A stretch of DNA of 57,360 nt from Burkholderiaceae bacterium (GTDB lineage: Bacteria; Pseudomonadota; Gammaproteobacteria; Burkholderiales; Burkholderiaceae_D), in contig JAKOOD010000282.1 in the NCBI GenBank assembly GCA_022701635.1, positions 1-57,360 on the forward strand. The letters run 5' to 3'. Within the stretch, counting starts at the first letter, position 1. Each line of letters starts with the position of its first letter. Below, one piece after another: positions 25,303-34,249 of the stretch. Made by a program: the position numbers and the translations under genes. The notes beneath the pieces were generated by a model. The model ran no database searches. It was not told the origin of the DNA and worked only from the letters and a program-made list of their open reading frames with translations.

Positions 25303-25899
25303 ATGGTAAGCCAACAAGAACTACTGAAACAAATTGCGGAAACCGGCTATAACGTCGGGTATGGAGCTAAAAAACATTTCGCGACCGCCGAATTTGTTGA
25401 CAAATTGCCTGGTTGGATCGGATTCATATCTCTAGCGGTAGGTGTTATGGCGCTGGTGTTTCCGATGCTGAGCGAAAAAGTTCCGTCCGCCATGCTTATC
25501 ATTTTTTCGGTCGCGAGCCTGTACATGGGGTTTTATGACAAAAACGTGTACATGAAAGCTGGGGAAAAATTGACCCAATCTTTCCAAGATTTGCGGTCGT
25601 TATATTCACGTGTCAAATCGATGCCTCCTGGCTCTGACTTCAACGCGGTTGAGTTGGAATACGACCGCATCAGGTCGGAAGCAAATGGCGCTGGAATCTC
25701 CCGCCAGATTTTCTTAAGCGATACCGCAGCCCACTACAAGTTTTTTTGGCAGCAGCAGATCGGCTGGATTGAGGAGCAGATAACCTTTCGTTTTTGGCGC
25801 GACAAGATACCGTTGTCAACCCTTGTAGCCTGTGGAGCATTGCTGATCACTGTCCTCGCTGTCGGCATGTACTTTCTCATCAACACGACCCATCGCTGA
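25303..25899 (+). CDS. SLATT-type membrane effector of a CBASS-like system
   Basis: 198 residues. Two hydrophobic segments (WIGFISLAVGVMALVFPM and AMLIIFSVASLYMGFY) lie near residues 35-70, a soluble helical region follows, and a third segment (TLVACGALLITVLAVGMYFL) is at the C-terminus. This is the shape of SLATT family proteins, which are predicted pore-forming effectors activated by nucleotide signals. It ends 12 bp before a CD-NTase gene, the classic cyclase and effector pair. The ATG at 25303 is preceded by GGGAAAAAT; the upstream in-frame extension looks non-coding. Confidence 0.72.
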   Translation: MVSQQELLKQIAETGYNVGYGAKKHFATAEFVDKLPGWIGFISLAVGVMALVFPMLSEKVPSAMLIIFSVASLYMGFYDKNVYMKAGEKLTQSFQDLRSLYSRVKSMPPGSDFNAVELEYDRIRSEANGAGISRQIFLSDTAAHYKFFWQQQIGWIEEQITFRFWRDKIPLSTLVACGALLITVLAVGMYFLINTTHR

Positions 25900-25911
25900 T
25901 CGGAGCTTTTT

Positions 25912-27210
25912 GTGAGCGTTGCATTATTTGAACAGTTTAGGAAAAACTTAGCAGTAAAGAATGCAGAAGAGATTTCTGGTCGATACTTGTCAATCACAAA
26001 ACGTCTTAATAAGGACTATTGGGACACTGAATCAGACTATCAACATTGTTTGCAGGTGGGTTCCTACGGCCGACGTACGGCAATCCATGGCGTGAGCGAT
26101 CTCGACATGGCGTTTGAGTTGCCATGGAGCGTTCATGACCGGATATGCAAGCTGCAGGGAAACCGTCAAAAGAAGTTGTTGGAGGAGGTTCGCGACAAGC
26201 TAAAAGTACTCTATCCGAATACCCCAATCCGCGCGGATGGTCAGGTGGTTACCGTGGACTTCAAGAACTACCGGGTAGAAGTGCTGCCGGCCTTTGTTGA
26301 GGAGGACGGGCGTTACAAGTACCCAGATGCCAACGACGACGGCTGCTGGAAGTGGTGCCACCCGCGGGACGAGATCGATGCGGTTCAAAAAGTGCACGAT
26401 CGGTCGAACCGGAATCTGAAGCGGGTCTGTAAAATGGTACGCGCGTGGAAAAATAAGCACGGTGCCGCCATGAGCGGTATGCTCATAGATACACTTTGTT
26501 ATAACTTTTTCTACGATAACGAAGGATATGACAACAAGAGTTACGCAAGTTATCCACTTTTGATCAAGGATGTCTTCACGTACTTAAGCGAACAGCCTGA
26601 CCAGGTGTATTGGAAAGCCCCTGGGAGCGACGATCGAGTTTATTCCACCGGACGCTTCCAAGCCAAGGCTAAAAAGGCGGAAAAAAAGGCGCAGGAAGCC
26701 CTTGACGCAGAAGAGGAAAAGGACAAGCAGAAGATCTGGAAGAAGATCTTTGGACGACACTTCCCGGCAAGTGCCGCAGCCAGTGCATCGGCTTCAGTTG
26801 TGAAAGCAGCAGCCGTCAGGTCGACCGAGGAATTTATTGAGGACAAGTACCCTGTCGATATTCGTTATGAGGTCAGTATTGAATGCGACGTTCTTTACCG
26901 AGGCGCACGCGAGCATGTGTACAGGTTTATGGAGGCAACTTTCCCTTGGCTGCAGCTCGATAGGAAATTGACGTTCAGGGTCGTCGAATGTAACGTTCCC
27001 CGTCCTTACGACATCCTTTGGAAGGTCCGAAATCGTGGGCCGTTTGCGGAAGCAAGGGGTATTCGAGGCCAACTGCTGAACGATAACGGTTCAGAGCGGC
27101 GAACGGAAACAACATCCTTCCCTGGTCGTCACTACGTCGAATGCTATGTGATCAAGAGCGGGGTCTGCGTAGCTCGCGATCGTTTATTGGTTCCGATTTC
27201 GGAAACGTGA
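25912..27210 (+). CDS. CD-NTase (SMODS-type nucleotidyltransferase) with C-terminal AGS-C-like sensor
   Basis: 432 residues from GTG 25912. The nucleotidyltransferase signature GSYGRRTAI at 50-58 is followed by SDLDM (Asp63, Asp65), and a third acidic residue is likely Glu123 in VEVLPAF. The C-terminal 120 residues (IRYEVSIECDV, then NVPRPYDILWKVRNRGPFAE and RGIRGQ) match the AGS-C sensor fold that accompanies some SMODS cyclases. These enzymes make cyclic or linear nucleotide second messengers on phage infection. A coiled, Lys/Ala-rich insert (AKAKKAEKKAQEALDAEEE) near 245-265 separates the two parts. No Cap2 or Cap3 gene is nearby, as in type I CBASS. Confidence 0.82.
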   Translation: MSVALFEQFRKNLAVKNAEEISGRYLSITKRLNKDYWDTESDYQHCLQVGSYGRRTAIHGVSDLDMAFELPWSVHDRICKLQGNRQKKLLEEVRDKLKVLYPNTPIRADGQVVTVDFKNYRVEVLPAFVEEDGRYKYPDANDDGCWKWCHPRDEIDAVQKVHDRSNRNLKRVCKMVRAWKNKHGAAMSGMLIDTLCYNFFYDNEGYDNKSYASYPLLIKDVFTYLSEQPDQVYWKAPGSDDRVYSTGRFQAKAKKAEKKAQEALDAEEEKDKQKIWKKIFGRHFPASAAASASASVVKAAAVRSTEEFIEDKYPVDIRYEVSIECDVLYRGAREHVYRFMEATFPWLQLDRKLTFRVVECNVPRPYDILWKVRNRGPFAEARGIRGQLLNDNGSERRTETTSFPGRHYVECYVIKSGVCVARDRLLVPISET

Positions 27211-27467
27211 TTGAGGAGTCATCGCAATAGAACAGGCTGGCGCGACTGTGGGTGGCTATCCCATATTGTCGCGTCAGTCGCTTAAGTCCATAGTCTTACA
27301 GAGGGCGAAGACCCTTGCAGGGAAATGGCTCTTGGTTTCTGTTATGAAACCTCGCGCCGATTCACGCTGGCGCCGTTTTCCTATTTTCGCGTCTTGGTCT
27401 ATAGTTGAGTCTTCGCCAACACGATTCCGTTAGGCACGGATTGTGGGATGGCTACAATGGAGACGTA

Positions 27468-29183
27468 ATGACCTTGATCGAACTTATCCGGCACCTCATG
27501 CCGGACGGGACCGATGCATATGCCTCGAGCGGAGAACCGTCGGCAACGGCGGAGACAGCTCCAATAACTTACCAGAGATGTCCGACTTGGCCAGTCGACC
27601 TATTTGCCGTCATCGGCACGATCATTGAGCGGTCAGGATGCTATACGCTGGCGGGACCTGTTCGTGATGAGCTTCCAAACCATGCAACGTATCTCGCCAC
27701 GGTGGCCGAATGTGCGCGTACTTGGAACTCTGACATCAGTCAGGTACCAGCTCTTGTAGAAGACCTCTGGCAAGTGGTTACAGATGGCTGTGCGAAGATG
27801 CAGATCAGCGAGGTCCGCGCGAATCCTGCTTTAGTCAAAATTCTTGTTGCTCTGTTTGCGATCGCAGATGAGGCTTGCGCTGGTATGGGCTGGGATGTTG
27901 ACCCAAACGAGGCCTCGGCGCGGAAGTTTTCGTCTGTCGCATTTGCTGCGTTGACCAAGTCTGGAAGTGCAATAAATCTGCCGCACGAGCCGGTTTCTCT
28001 GTGTGTTATGGTGCCCCCAGATCGGGCAGTAGTACTGCCAAAATCGATCACGTCGTCGGTGGGCTGCACCATTCGTTCCCTCAGCCATTATCTTGCGCTA
28101 CTGCCACCCAGTACGGTACTCGAGCCGCAATGGTTTTTGTCGAGCAAGGGCAAGACGCAAGACGATCAGGACGCGTCGACATCGAATACCCTGCGCTTGC
28201 TGCTCGTACCTTTCCCGTTTGAGGTTCACGCGAACAGTTTCAAACTCAGCTTTCCTCGTACTGCGCTTGGAAGCAATCACGTTCCCGCATATTTTGAACT
28301 TGAGCAACGATGGCTGGACACGAAGGACGGCCCTCTGACTGGTCAACGCCTGGCAGATGAGTTGATCATTCCATTGATCAAAACTGCTGCAGAGGCTACA
28401 GGACAAGTGCCGAACGGGATTATCTTGCCTGAATGCGCACTCACGTCGGAGCTCGCCGGCGGCCTTGTAAATGCGCTGGTTGGCTCAGGAATCGAATTTT
28501 TGATTACCGGGGTGCTTGACACGAAGGATGGCAAGCATCTGAACCGGGCATTGACCTTTGCTATCCAGAGAGATGGCGTGGTTGCGATGGCCGAACAAAA
28601 CAAGCACCATCGGTGGCGGCTCGACCGTGGGCAAACCGAACGCTACTCCCTTCACTTCGACGACAGCCTTAATAACAAATGGTGGGAAGACATTGACGTC
28701 AGCCAACGAAAGCTTCCGTTTTTTGGTCTGCGTAAGGACATGTCGTTAGCGACTCTCATTTGCGAGGACTTGGCACGTACCGATCCGGCCATGACGGCGA
28801 TCCGGGCAGTAGGTCCAAACCTAGTAGTAGCATTGCTCATGGACGGCCCGCAGCTAGCTGTCCGCTGGCCAGGACGGTACGCTACGGTACTCGCTGAGGA
28901 TCCGGGTTCGGCGGTGCTGTCCTTCACCTGCGCGGCCATGGTAGACCGGTCCAACCTGCTAGAGGCACGCCCTACGAGAGCTGTCGGTCTCTGGCGGGAT
29001 GGTACGAACAAAATGCAGGAAATTTTGTTGCCGGAAGACGCGCTGGGCATGGTGTTGACCTTGCAATCGAAGGCAAAGCACCAAAATACACTGGACAACC
29101 GCTCCGACAATTCTTTGTCTCGGCAGTTGACGTTGCGCGCAGTTGAGCCACTCTTCCTTGCAGGCCAACCCGATTGGATATAG
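27468..29183 (+). CDS. Nitrilase-fold protein with long unknown N-terminal half, defence-associated
   Basis: 571 residues from ATG 27468 (TGGAGA upstream). Residues from about 240 match the carbon-nitrogen hydrolase superfamily: catalytic Glu322 (IILPECAL), Lys379 (AEQNKHHRWRLDRGQTERY) and Cys432 (LATLICEDLAR). The first 240 residues show no domain I recognise; in particular there is no reverse-transcriptase YxDD box, although nitrilase domains of this kind are known fused to the UG1/DRT1 defence reverse transcriptases. It lies 257 bp behind the CD-NTase gene and 12 bp before a small gene, so it may be an extra effector or an independent system. The amide or nitrile substrate is unknown. Confidence 0.7.
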   Translation: MTLIELIRHLMPDGTDAYASSGEPSATAETAPITYQRCPTWPVDLFAVIGTIIERSGCYTLAGPVRDELPNHATYLATVAECARTWNSDISQVPALVEDLWQVVTDGCAKMQISEVRANPALVKILVALFAIADEACAGMGWDVDPNEASARKFSSVAFAALTKSGSAINLPHEPVSLCVMVPPDRAVVLPKSITSSVGCTIRSLSHYLALLPPSTVLEPQWFLSSKGKTQDDQDASTSNTLRLLLVPFPFEVHANSFKLSFPRTALGSNHVPAYFELEQRWLDTKDGPLTGQRLADELIIPLIKTAAEATGQVPNGIILPECALTSELAGGLVNALVGSGIEFLITGVLDTKDGKHLNRALTFAIQRDGVVAMAEQNKHHRWRLDRGQTERYSLHFDDSLNNKWWEDIDVSQRKLPFFGLRKDMSLATLICEDLARTDPAMTAIRAVGPNLVVALLMDGPQLAVRWPGRYATVLAEDPGSAVLSFTCAAMVDRSNLLEARPTRAVGLWRDGTNKMQEILLPEDALGMVLTLQSKAKHQNTLDNRSDNSLSRQLTLRAVEPLFLAGQPDWI

Positions 29184-29195
29184 ACTGGACTTACT

Positions 29196-29570
29196 ATGTC
29201 AAGCCAACACGTTCATTTCAAGGTAGGTAGCCGCAAAGCGTTCGCCGAGGAGTCTCCGGTTGTCGATGCTGCCGAGCGTGCTGCCGTGGAAGTTGCTGAA
29301 AAGCGTGGCAATAGCGCTGATGGAGCTCTGTTTAAGGTAATCATTCGTGGCTCTGGGTCTGTGACAGTTCCGGCTCAAGCGGTAGACATTATTCGTGACG
29401 CGTTCGATAAATTCAATGCTGCCAATGTTGGCGGCGGCACAGGGCATGTACAGAGTGTTGCTGCAGAAGCCGCGGGCCATGGTCATACCCAAGCTCTGCG
29501 ACGGTCAGGAACGGACGAGGCGAACAGGAAACTTGTCGAGTCTTTGCGCCGATTGGGATTTCAAACGTGA
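29196..29570 (+). CDS. Small unrecognised protein behind the nitrilase gene
   Basis: 124 residues, 12 bp downstream of the nitrilase-fold gene and followed by a strong terminator, so it is the last gene of that unit. No motif is recognised. The N-terminal part alternates charged residues (VVDAAERAAVEVAEKRG); the middle has a beta-like VTVPAQAVDIIRDAFDKFN; the C-terminus is a basic helix. A partner or immunity protein of the nitrilase is a reasonable guess from position only. Confidence 0.6.
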   Translation: MSSQHVHFKVGSRKAFAEESPVVDAAERAAVEVAEKRGNSADGALFKVIIRGSGSVTVPAQAVDIIRDAFDKFNAANVGGGTGHVQSVAAEAAGHGHTQALRRSGTDEANRKLVESLRRLGFQT

Positions 29571-29581
29571 GTTAGAAAATG

Positions 29582-29606
29582 AAAACGGCCTGAGTGGCCG
29601 TTTTTT
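29582..29606 (+). terminator. Rho-independent terminator
   Basis: AAAACGGCC (29582-29590), loop TGAGT, GGCCGTTTT (29596-29604), continuing as a T run to 29606. It closes the defence transcription unit. Confidence 0.88.
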
Positions 29607-29785
29607 GTACTTCTCAGCGCTGTTTTAAGCCCAGCTTCAATGCGTACTTCGAAGCCAAGAATTTGGAGGCATAGCATGCGAAGTCGTATCTCGTACCCTT
29701 GCCAAGGCTGAGATGCAGGACACCTTGCGGACTGGAGATCGTACAAAGCTAAGCCCACTCGCACCCCAGATGATAGCAATCTAGG

Positions 29786-30481
29786 CTACAAAGTAGACAG
29801 AGCCGCTACAATGGCCATACAACTTTTCACTAGCATTACTACCACTGAACTATACATTAAGCAAACAAGCATCAATGTTAACTCAAAGTAGGCAAATGTT
29901 GCGAACGAATTTGCTTTATATGGCCTTTTGATGAAGATGTTCTTGAGTCCCTCTTTTGGCAGATAAAAAATCATCTGTTCAATACCGAGTTGCCGAATTA
30001 CCCTGATCACGGCAATCGGAGCGCAGGCAATGGAGGTGCCAAGAAATAGACATGCAGACAGCAAGTTTCGGTTTCGGCTAACCGCAGGTAATACGTCATC
30101 GGCGAAAACTTTCAAGCATGCGATCAACGCCGTTTGAGCGAAATAGGCAATACCGATGAATGCTACACCCCAGCTACCGAGAGAGATCAGGACCCGGACA
30201 TTAGCTTTACGTAGGCGCGGGCTGAGTTTGCTGTAGGAGCGTTGTGTTTCAGTTGCAATCGCCACAACGATTGCAGTCGCCACTGAGAGCACCCAGTCCA
30301 CATAAATGTTCCCAGTTTTTACGACCAGAACCGTCATTAGAAGAGCCATCACCAGACCGATCGCACGGCTCAAGTACTTCCACCCGAGCTTATTGTCTTC
30401 AGGAAAATTTTGCCAGAATGACTCGGTAATTCCGTGACATTTTTTAATGATAATCACCTTTAGATAGCATGGTTGCCGCAT
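29786..30481 (-). CDS. Hypothetical multi-pass membrane protein
   Basis: About 231 residues with five to six hydrophobic segments (AIGLVMALLMTVLVV, WVLSVATAIVVAIA, WGVAFIGIAYFAQTALIA, LLSACLFLGTSIACAPIAVI, LTLMLVCLMYSSVVVML). No family recognised. It is AT-richer than the flanking core genes and faces away from the nitrilase unit, behind its terminator. ATG 30481 is chosen; the reading from 30535 adds 18 residues. Confidence 0.55.
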   Translation of the reverse strand: MRQPCYLKVIIIKKCHGITESFWQNFPEDNKLGWKYLSRAIGLVMALLMTVLVVKTGNIYVDWVLSVATAIVVAIATETQRSYSKLSPRLRKANVRVLISLGSWGVAFIGIAYFAQTALIACLKVFADDVLPAVSRNRNLLSACLFLGTSIACAPIAVIRVIRQLGIEQMIFYLPKEGLKNIFIKRPYKANSFATFAYFELTLMLVCLMYSSVVVMLVKSCMAIVAALSTL

Positions 30482-30535
30482 GGTAACTATGTTTAGTATA
30501 ACTGCTTTTGACCAGGTAAGTTCGATTTCGCCCAC

Positions 30536-31117
30536 TGGACAGTGGGGTGCAGATTGTAGGAATGAGTAGCCAGCGCTGCGGCAAACGGGATTTTCTTCCC
30601 ATCAGGAATAGCCACGCGAGTGTTCAGTCTTGGGCTATCGACGTGACCGGCGCCTACCGCCACTTAGGTAGGGTGAGTAGTGTGATGAAGCCCCTTATGG
30701 TCGCGGCATGACCTTGCTAATAAAGGAGGGGACCACGCCTAACAACTCGAACTTAGTAGAACGCCCACAACGCAAATATTTCTACCAGACTATCTTTGAT
30801 GGCGCTAAGGTGAGCAATGAGCGGGCGGCACGCTGAGGCCACAACGTTGAGCGGTCACGGATGCGGTCGTCTAGGCGCTACTGGTTCACTTTTGACATTA
30901 TGGGAATAATGTCTGATCTTCATTAATGCCTCTTCCGTTCCGTCCTTAGACACTGGATTCGCCTTAGACGACTATACCTCGAGCCGGCCTGGACATTCCA
31001 GCATCAATGGAGCAGGACTAATTGATGCCATGCTTGCTCATGCAATCCTGATCAACCGCCCGTCCGGGGCCGTGCTGGATAAGTCATCCTCTTTTCGGTC
31101 TGGCTCGTGGCGCAGCA
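30536..31117. other. Gene-free stretch at the right edge of the accessory island
   Basis: No convincing gene. It contains a CCTACC/GGTAGG hairpin (30653-30672) and the perfect palindrome described at 30890-30917. Base composition returns to high GC at about 31.1 kb, so the island ends here or close by. Confidence 0.4.
30890..30917. repeat. Recombination-site-like palindrome (11-6-11 layout)
   Basis: GACATTAT (30894-30901), GGGA, ATAATGTC (30906-30913). Read as a tyrosine-recombinase core it is TTTTGACATTA, spacer TGGGAA, TAATGTCTGAT. A near twin with the same arm and spacer lengths lies at 51708-51735. Confidence 0.5.
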
Positions 31118-32068
31118 TCAACCAAATTCATGCGCGTGGTCCTCAAGCTTGCGCCGCACCCGCCTGCTTGCCGTCGTGCGGCACAAAGCCAGGAAGCCCA
31201 GGAGTCTGGTCGACAGCACCTTGTTCCTGTGGTGAATGATGAAGAAGTTGCGCTTGAGGGCGGGCAGCGAGGTCCGTACCACTACCAGCCGACCGCTCGC
31301 GACGAAATCCTCGACCACGAGCCGGGACAGGCAGGCCAGCCCCAGTCCATGCGCGGCCGCATGCTTGATCGCCTCCGCGTTGCTGAATTCGCCTGCCGAG
31401 CGCAAGCTGTGCAGGTGAGGGACGAGCGCCTGCTCGACCGCCTCACGGGTTCCCGAACCGGGTTCGCGTAGTAGCCAGCCGGCGTTGCGTAAGGCCTGCA
31501 AGGACACGGTCCCGTCGCTGGCGGCACCGTCGGTAAGCAGCGGGTGGCCGGGGGCGGCAACCACCACAAGGTCGTCTGCTATCCACGGTTCGACCTGTAG
31601 CTGCAGGTCATGACATGGCCCCTCCACCAAGCCTAGATCCAGCTCGAAATTCGCGACCGCCGTTGCGATGTCGGACGTATTTGCAATGGTGACGCGAGGC
31701 GGGCCCTGGGGCGACGCGGCGAATGCCTCCGCCAGTATCGCCGGCAACAGGTAGATGCCGATCGTCGTGCTGGCTCCGAGATGCAGGCCGAGGCCTGTCA
31801 AGCTGTTCTGCTCGGCGAACTGGCGTTCGATCGTCGTCGCTGCGTCCAGCATCTGGCGCGCCTGGGGCAGCAACAGGCGGCCGTTGTCGTTGATGAGCAG
31901 GCGCTTGCCGACCCGGTCGAACAGCTGGACGTCGAGCATCGCCTCGAGCTCGTTGAGGGCTGCACTGGTCGCGGATTGCGACAAGGCCACCTGGTGAGAC
32001 GCTGCCGTGGTGCTGCCCGATCCAGCGATGGCGAGGAAGATCTGAAGCTGGCGAAGGGAGAGGCGCAT
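31118..32068 (-). CDS. LysR-family regulator, probably of the sulfite dehydrogenase genes
   Basis: 316 residues. Winged helix-turn-helix LSLRQLQIFLAIAGSGSTT with AASHQVALSQSATSAALNEL at the N-terminus and a periplasmic-binding-like effector domain (LHLGASTTIGIYLLPAILAE, REPGSGTREAVEQAL). Its C-terminal sequence resembles CysB/YeiE-like regulators that sense sulfur oxyanions or cysteine precursors. It is downstream of sorA and sorB on the same strand, 76 bp behind the cytochrome gene. ATG 32068 gives the standard LysR N-terminus; the extension to 32101 is not needed. It is similar to the second LysR gene at 39185. Confidence 0.88.
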   Translation of the reverse strand: MRLSLRQLQIFLAIAGSGSTTAASHQVALSQSATSAALNELEAMLDVQLFDRVGKRLLINDNGRLLLPQARQMLDAATTIERQFAEQNSLTGLGLHLGASTTIGIYLLPAILAEAFAASPQGPPRVTIANTSDIATAVANFELDLGLVEGPCHDLQLQVEPWIADDLVVVAAPGHPLLTDGAASDGTVSLQALRNAGWLLREPGSGTREAVEQALVPHLHSLRSAGEFSNAEAIKHAAAHGLGLACLSRLVVEDFVASGRLVVVRTSLPALKRNFFIIHHRNKVLSTRLLGFLALCRTTASRRVRRKLEDHAHEFG

Positions 32069-32144
32069 CGTTGGCGGGCGTCGAGTTGTGCTGACGCCCA
32101 ATTATATTGAAACCACGCCGCTTGCCAAAACGCTGCGCATTTCC

Positions 32145-32789
32145 CTATTGCTTCAGAACGAAATCGGCCAGCGCACGCAATTCCTCGGGCTTGAGCTGGG
32201 GGAAGGGCGGCATCGCAGCCTGTCCCCATTTGTCCGAACTGCCGCCATGGATGCTTTTTTCAAGGAGGGCTTGCGCCCCGGGATTGCCGCGGTATTTTGC
32301 GGCCACCTCATGGTAAGCCGGTCCGACGATCTTCTTGTCGATTGCATGGCAGGCCAGACAGTTGTTGGAAGCGAGCAGCGCTTGTACGTCGAGCCCCTTT
32401 CCCGCCGCCGGCTTCGTAGCGCCCGATGCCCACGCGAGCCTGAGTTCTGCCGGCAAATCGGCTTCCTTCGCGCTGCCATAGGTCACCGCGAGATAGGCGC
32501 CGATGACCTTGACGTCGTCATCGGTGAGCGGGGCGCCATACATGTGCTGCATCTTGCCGACTTCGCCGGTCCATTGGACTAGGGTCATGCCTGGCGGCTG
32601 GTACTTGATGTAATCGGCGGAATGACAGGTAGCGCATTTCTGCGTGGCGATGACATAGCCGGGCAGGCGCGACGACTTGAGCTGCGCTGTCTCGGCAGGA
32701 AGCTTGAGTGTATGAACTTCGGCGTACGCCGGCGCGGCCATGCCTGCAACGAGCAGGAAAACAGGCAAGAAGGATTCGATTCGTTTCAT
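32145..32789 (-). CDS. Diheme cytochrome c, SorB-like electron acceptor of sulfite dehydrogenase
   Basis: 214 residues with a Sec signal peptide (FLPVFLLVAGMAAPAYA) and two CXXCH sites: CATCH near residue 52 and CLACH near 145. The second half is a normal class I cytochrome c domain (GPAYHEVAAKYRG, then AAMPPFPQLKPEELRALADF) with Met ligand. It starts 10 bp behind the molybdoenzyme gene and would carry electrons from it to the terminal oxidases in the periplasm. SorB of Starkeya is monoheme; two sites here make this a diheme variant. Confidence 0.85.
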   Translation of the reverse strand: MKRIESFLPVFLLVAGMAAPAYAEVHTLKLPAETAQLKSSRLPGYVIATQKCATCHSADYIKYQPPGMTLVQWTGEVGKMQHMYGAPLTDDDVKVIGAYLAVTYGSAKEADLPAELRLAWASGATKPAAGKGLDVQALLASNNCLACHAIDKKIVGPAYHEVAAKYRGNPGAQALLEKSIHGGSSDKWGQAAMPPFPQLKPEELRALADFVLKQ

Positions 32790-32799
32790 GGGCGCCTCC

Positions 32800-34086
32800 T
32801 CAGGCGATGGTCACGGGGTAGGATTCGATCACATGGCGGCGATAGCCCCCCGGGTTCCAGGTCGGGTCCGCCGGCTGCACTTCGCCGGCACGGTTGGTGG
32901 CCCTTACCATCAGGACAGTCTGGCCGCGTGCGGCGAAGCTTACCGGCAGGCGCCACTCGCGGAACGAATAACGCCCGAGGTCGGCGCCGAGTTCCGCCGC
33001 CCGCCAGGTCTTGCCGCCATCGATCGAAACATCCACGGCCTTGATGCCCGCGCCGCCGTCGAAAGCGATACCCTTGAGCTGGACCGTACGGCCGGCGGGC
33101 AGCACGCCGCCGCTGGTGACGCTGGTGATAAAACTGCGCACCGGCAGGGTCGAGATCGGCCTGGTCCTGGACGGCGTGGTGCCGGGTGCCACGCACAGGC
33201 AGTCATTGTCTGGCACGCGATAGGCCGTCGTCATGAACAAGGCATCGTGGCCTTCGAAAGGCTTGTCGAGCACCTCGATTTCGGACAAGTGCTTGACCCA
33301 GTAAGTGCCGAAATAGCCGGGAACGATCAGCTTCAGAGGATAGCCGTTCAGGTAAGGGATGTCCTGGCCGTTCATGCTCCAGGCCAGGAGTACGTCGTGG
33401 CCAAGCGCGTGTTCGATGTCCAGCGTTTTCCTGAAATCGGAGGTCGACGGCAGCACAGGCTGGTCCAGGCCGTTGAACATCACCTGTCGTGCATTGGCGC
33501 CGACGCCGGCCTTTTCCAGCACTGTCTTGAGCGGCACCCCGACCCAGCGCGCATTGCCCATGGCGCCGTTTGCCAACTGGGCACCGAAGACGCGCGGCGA
33601 CGAGAACCCGCGGCTGTTGCCGGAGCACTGGTTGACAGCCACGACTTCGACAGGCTCTCCCAGCGCCTTGAGTTCGGAAAGCGACAAGCTCAGGCTGCGC
33701 TTTACCGCACCCTTGACCTCGAGCCGGTAGGTCTCAGGATCGATCGACATCGGCAGGTTCGCCAGATGGTAGCGCACGAAGAACGCGTCATTGGGCGTGA
33801 TCGCCCCGTTGTTGAAGACCTCGAACGGTGTTTCGAGGTGCGGCGGACGGGTCGTGACGCGGATCAAGGGACGCTTTTGCGGATAACTGACCAGTTCGCG
33901 CGGGCCATCGGCAAACGAGACCCCGTCGTCCTTGGCGATGGCGGCAAGGCTGGCGCCCGGGGCGGCGGCCAACCCAGCGGCAATGAAACCAGTGTGCCGA
34001 ATGAAACGGCGGCGTCCCTCGAAAGGGCGCGCGCTATCGTGGGGACCTGCAGGTTTGGCGGTGTCGTCGCCTGATCTTCTTGTCAT
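32800..34086 (-). CDS. SorA-like periplasmic sulfite dehydrogenase (molybdopterin)
   Basis: 428 residues. A twin-arginine leader (GRRRFIRHTGFIAAGLAAAP) exports the folded protein. The molybdopterin domain contains the molybdenum-ligand Cys in NQCSGNSRGF, and the C-terminal dimerisation domain follows (GVLPAGRTVQLKGIAFDGGA). The family oxidises sulfite to sulfate and passes electrons to the cytochrome encoded next. Residues around the active site (GNSRG, YLNGYPLKLIVPGYFG) are conserved. It heads the sorA, sorB, LysR unit. It has its own upstream region (34087-34249) with an ATATACGTCG motif shared with yeiH. Confidence 0.88.
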   Translation of the reverse strand: MTRRSGDDTAKPAGPHDSARPFEGRRRFIRHTGFIAAGLAAAPGASLAAIAKDDGVSFADGPRELVSYPQKRPLIRVTTRPPHLETPFEVFNNGAITPNDAFFVRYHLANLPMSIDPETYRLEVKGAVKRSLSLSLSELKALGEPVEVVAVNQCSGNSRGFSSPRVFGAQLANGAMGNARWVGVPLKTVLEKAGVGANARQVMFNGLDQPVLPSTSDFRKTLDIEHALGHDVLLAWSMNGQDIPYLNGYPLKLIVPGYFGTYWVKHLSEIEVLDKPFEGHDALFMTTAYRVPDNDCLCVAPGTTPSRTRPISTLPVRSFITSVTSGGVLPAGRTVQLKGIAFDGGAGIKAVDVSIDGGKTWRAAELGADLGRYSFREWRLPVSFAARGQTVLMVRATNRAGEVQPADPTWNPGGYRRHVIESYPVTIA

Positions 34087-34143
34087 GGCTGTTGTCTCCT
34101 GTGATTGACCGGGCGCCGGGTTCCCGGCGTGACGGTCAGCCTA

Positions 34144-34153
34144 ATATACGTCG
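34144..34153. promoter_or_regulatory. ATATACGTCG motif upstream of sorA
   Basis: The ten bases ATATACGTCG occur here, upstream of sorA, and again at 39099-39108, upstream of yeiH, in both cases followed by an AT-rich A/T-A-A-T-A stretch. A common LysR binding element is possible. Confidence 0.4.
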
Positions 34154-34249
34154 CATTATTATTTCTACAAAATTGCTGGATAAATTAAAAGTCGGAATTC
34201 AACCTGATATTTTGGTAAATTCCGTACCGAGGATGACAATTTACGGAGG

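Noticed and set aside
27468-29183. DRT1-type reverse transcriptase fused to nitrilase
   Set aside because: The nitrilase triad is present but no YxDD motif or RT-like region occurs in the N-terminal half.
8700-31117. tRNA gene or tRNA-derived attachment site at the island edges
   Set aside because: No cloverleaf or tRNA 3' end was recognised at either edge.
32740-34074. 444-codon + strand frame opposite sorA
   Set aside because: It is the antisense of the molybdoenzyme gene; the product has no domain and lacks a signal or start context.
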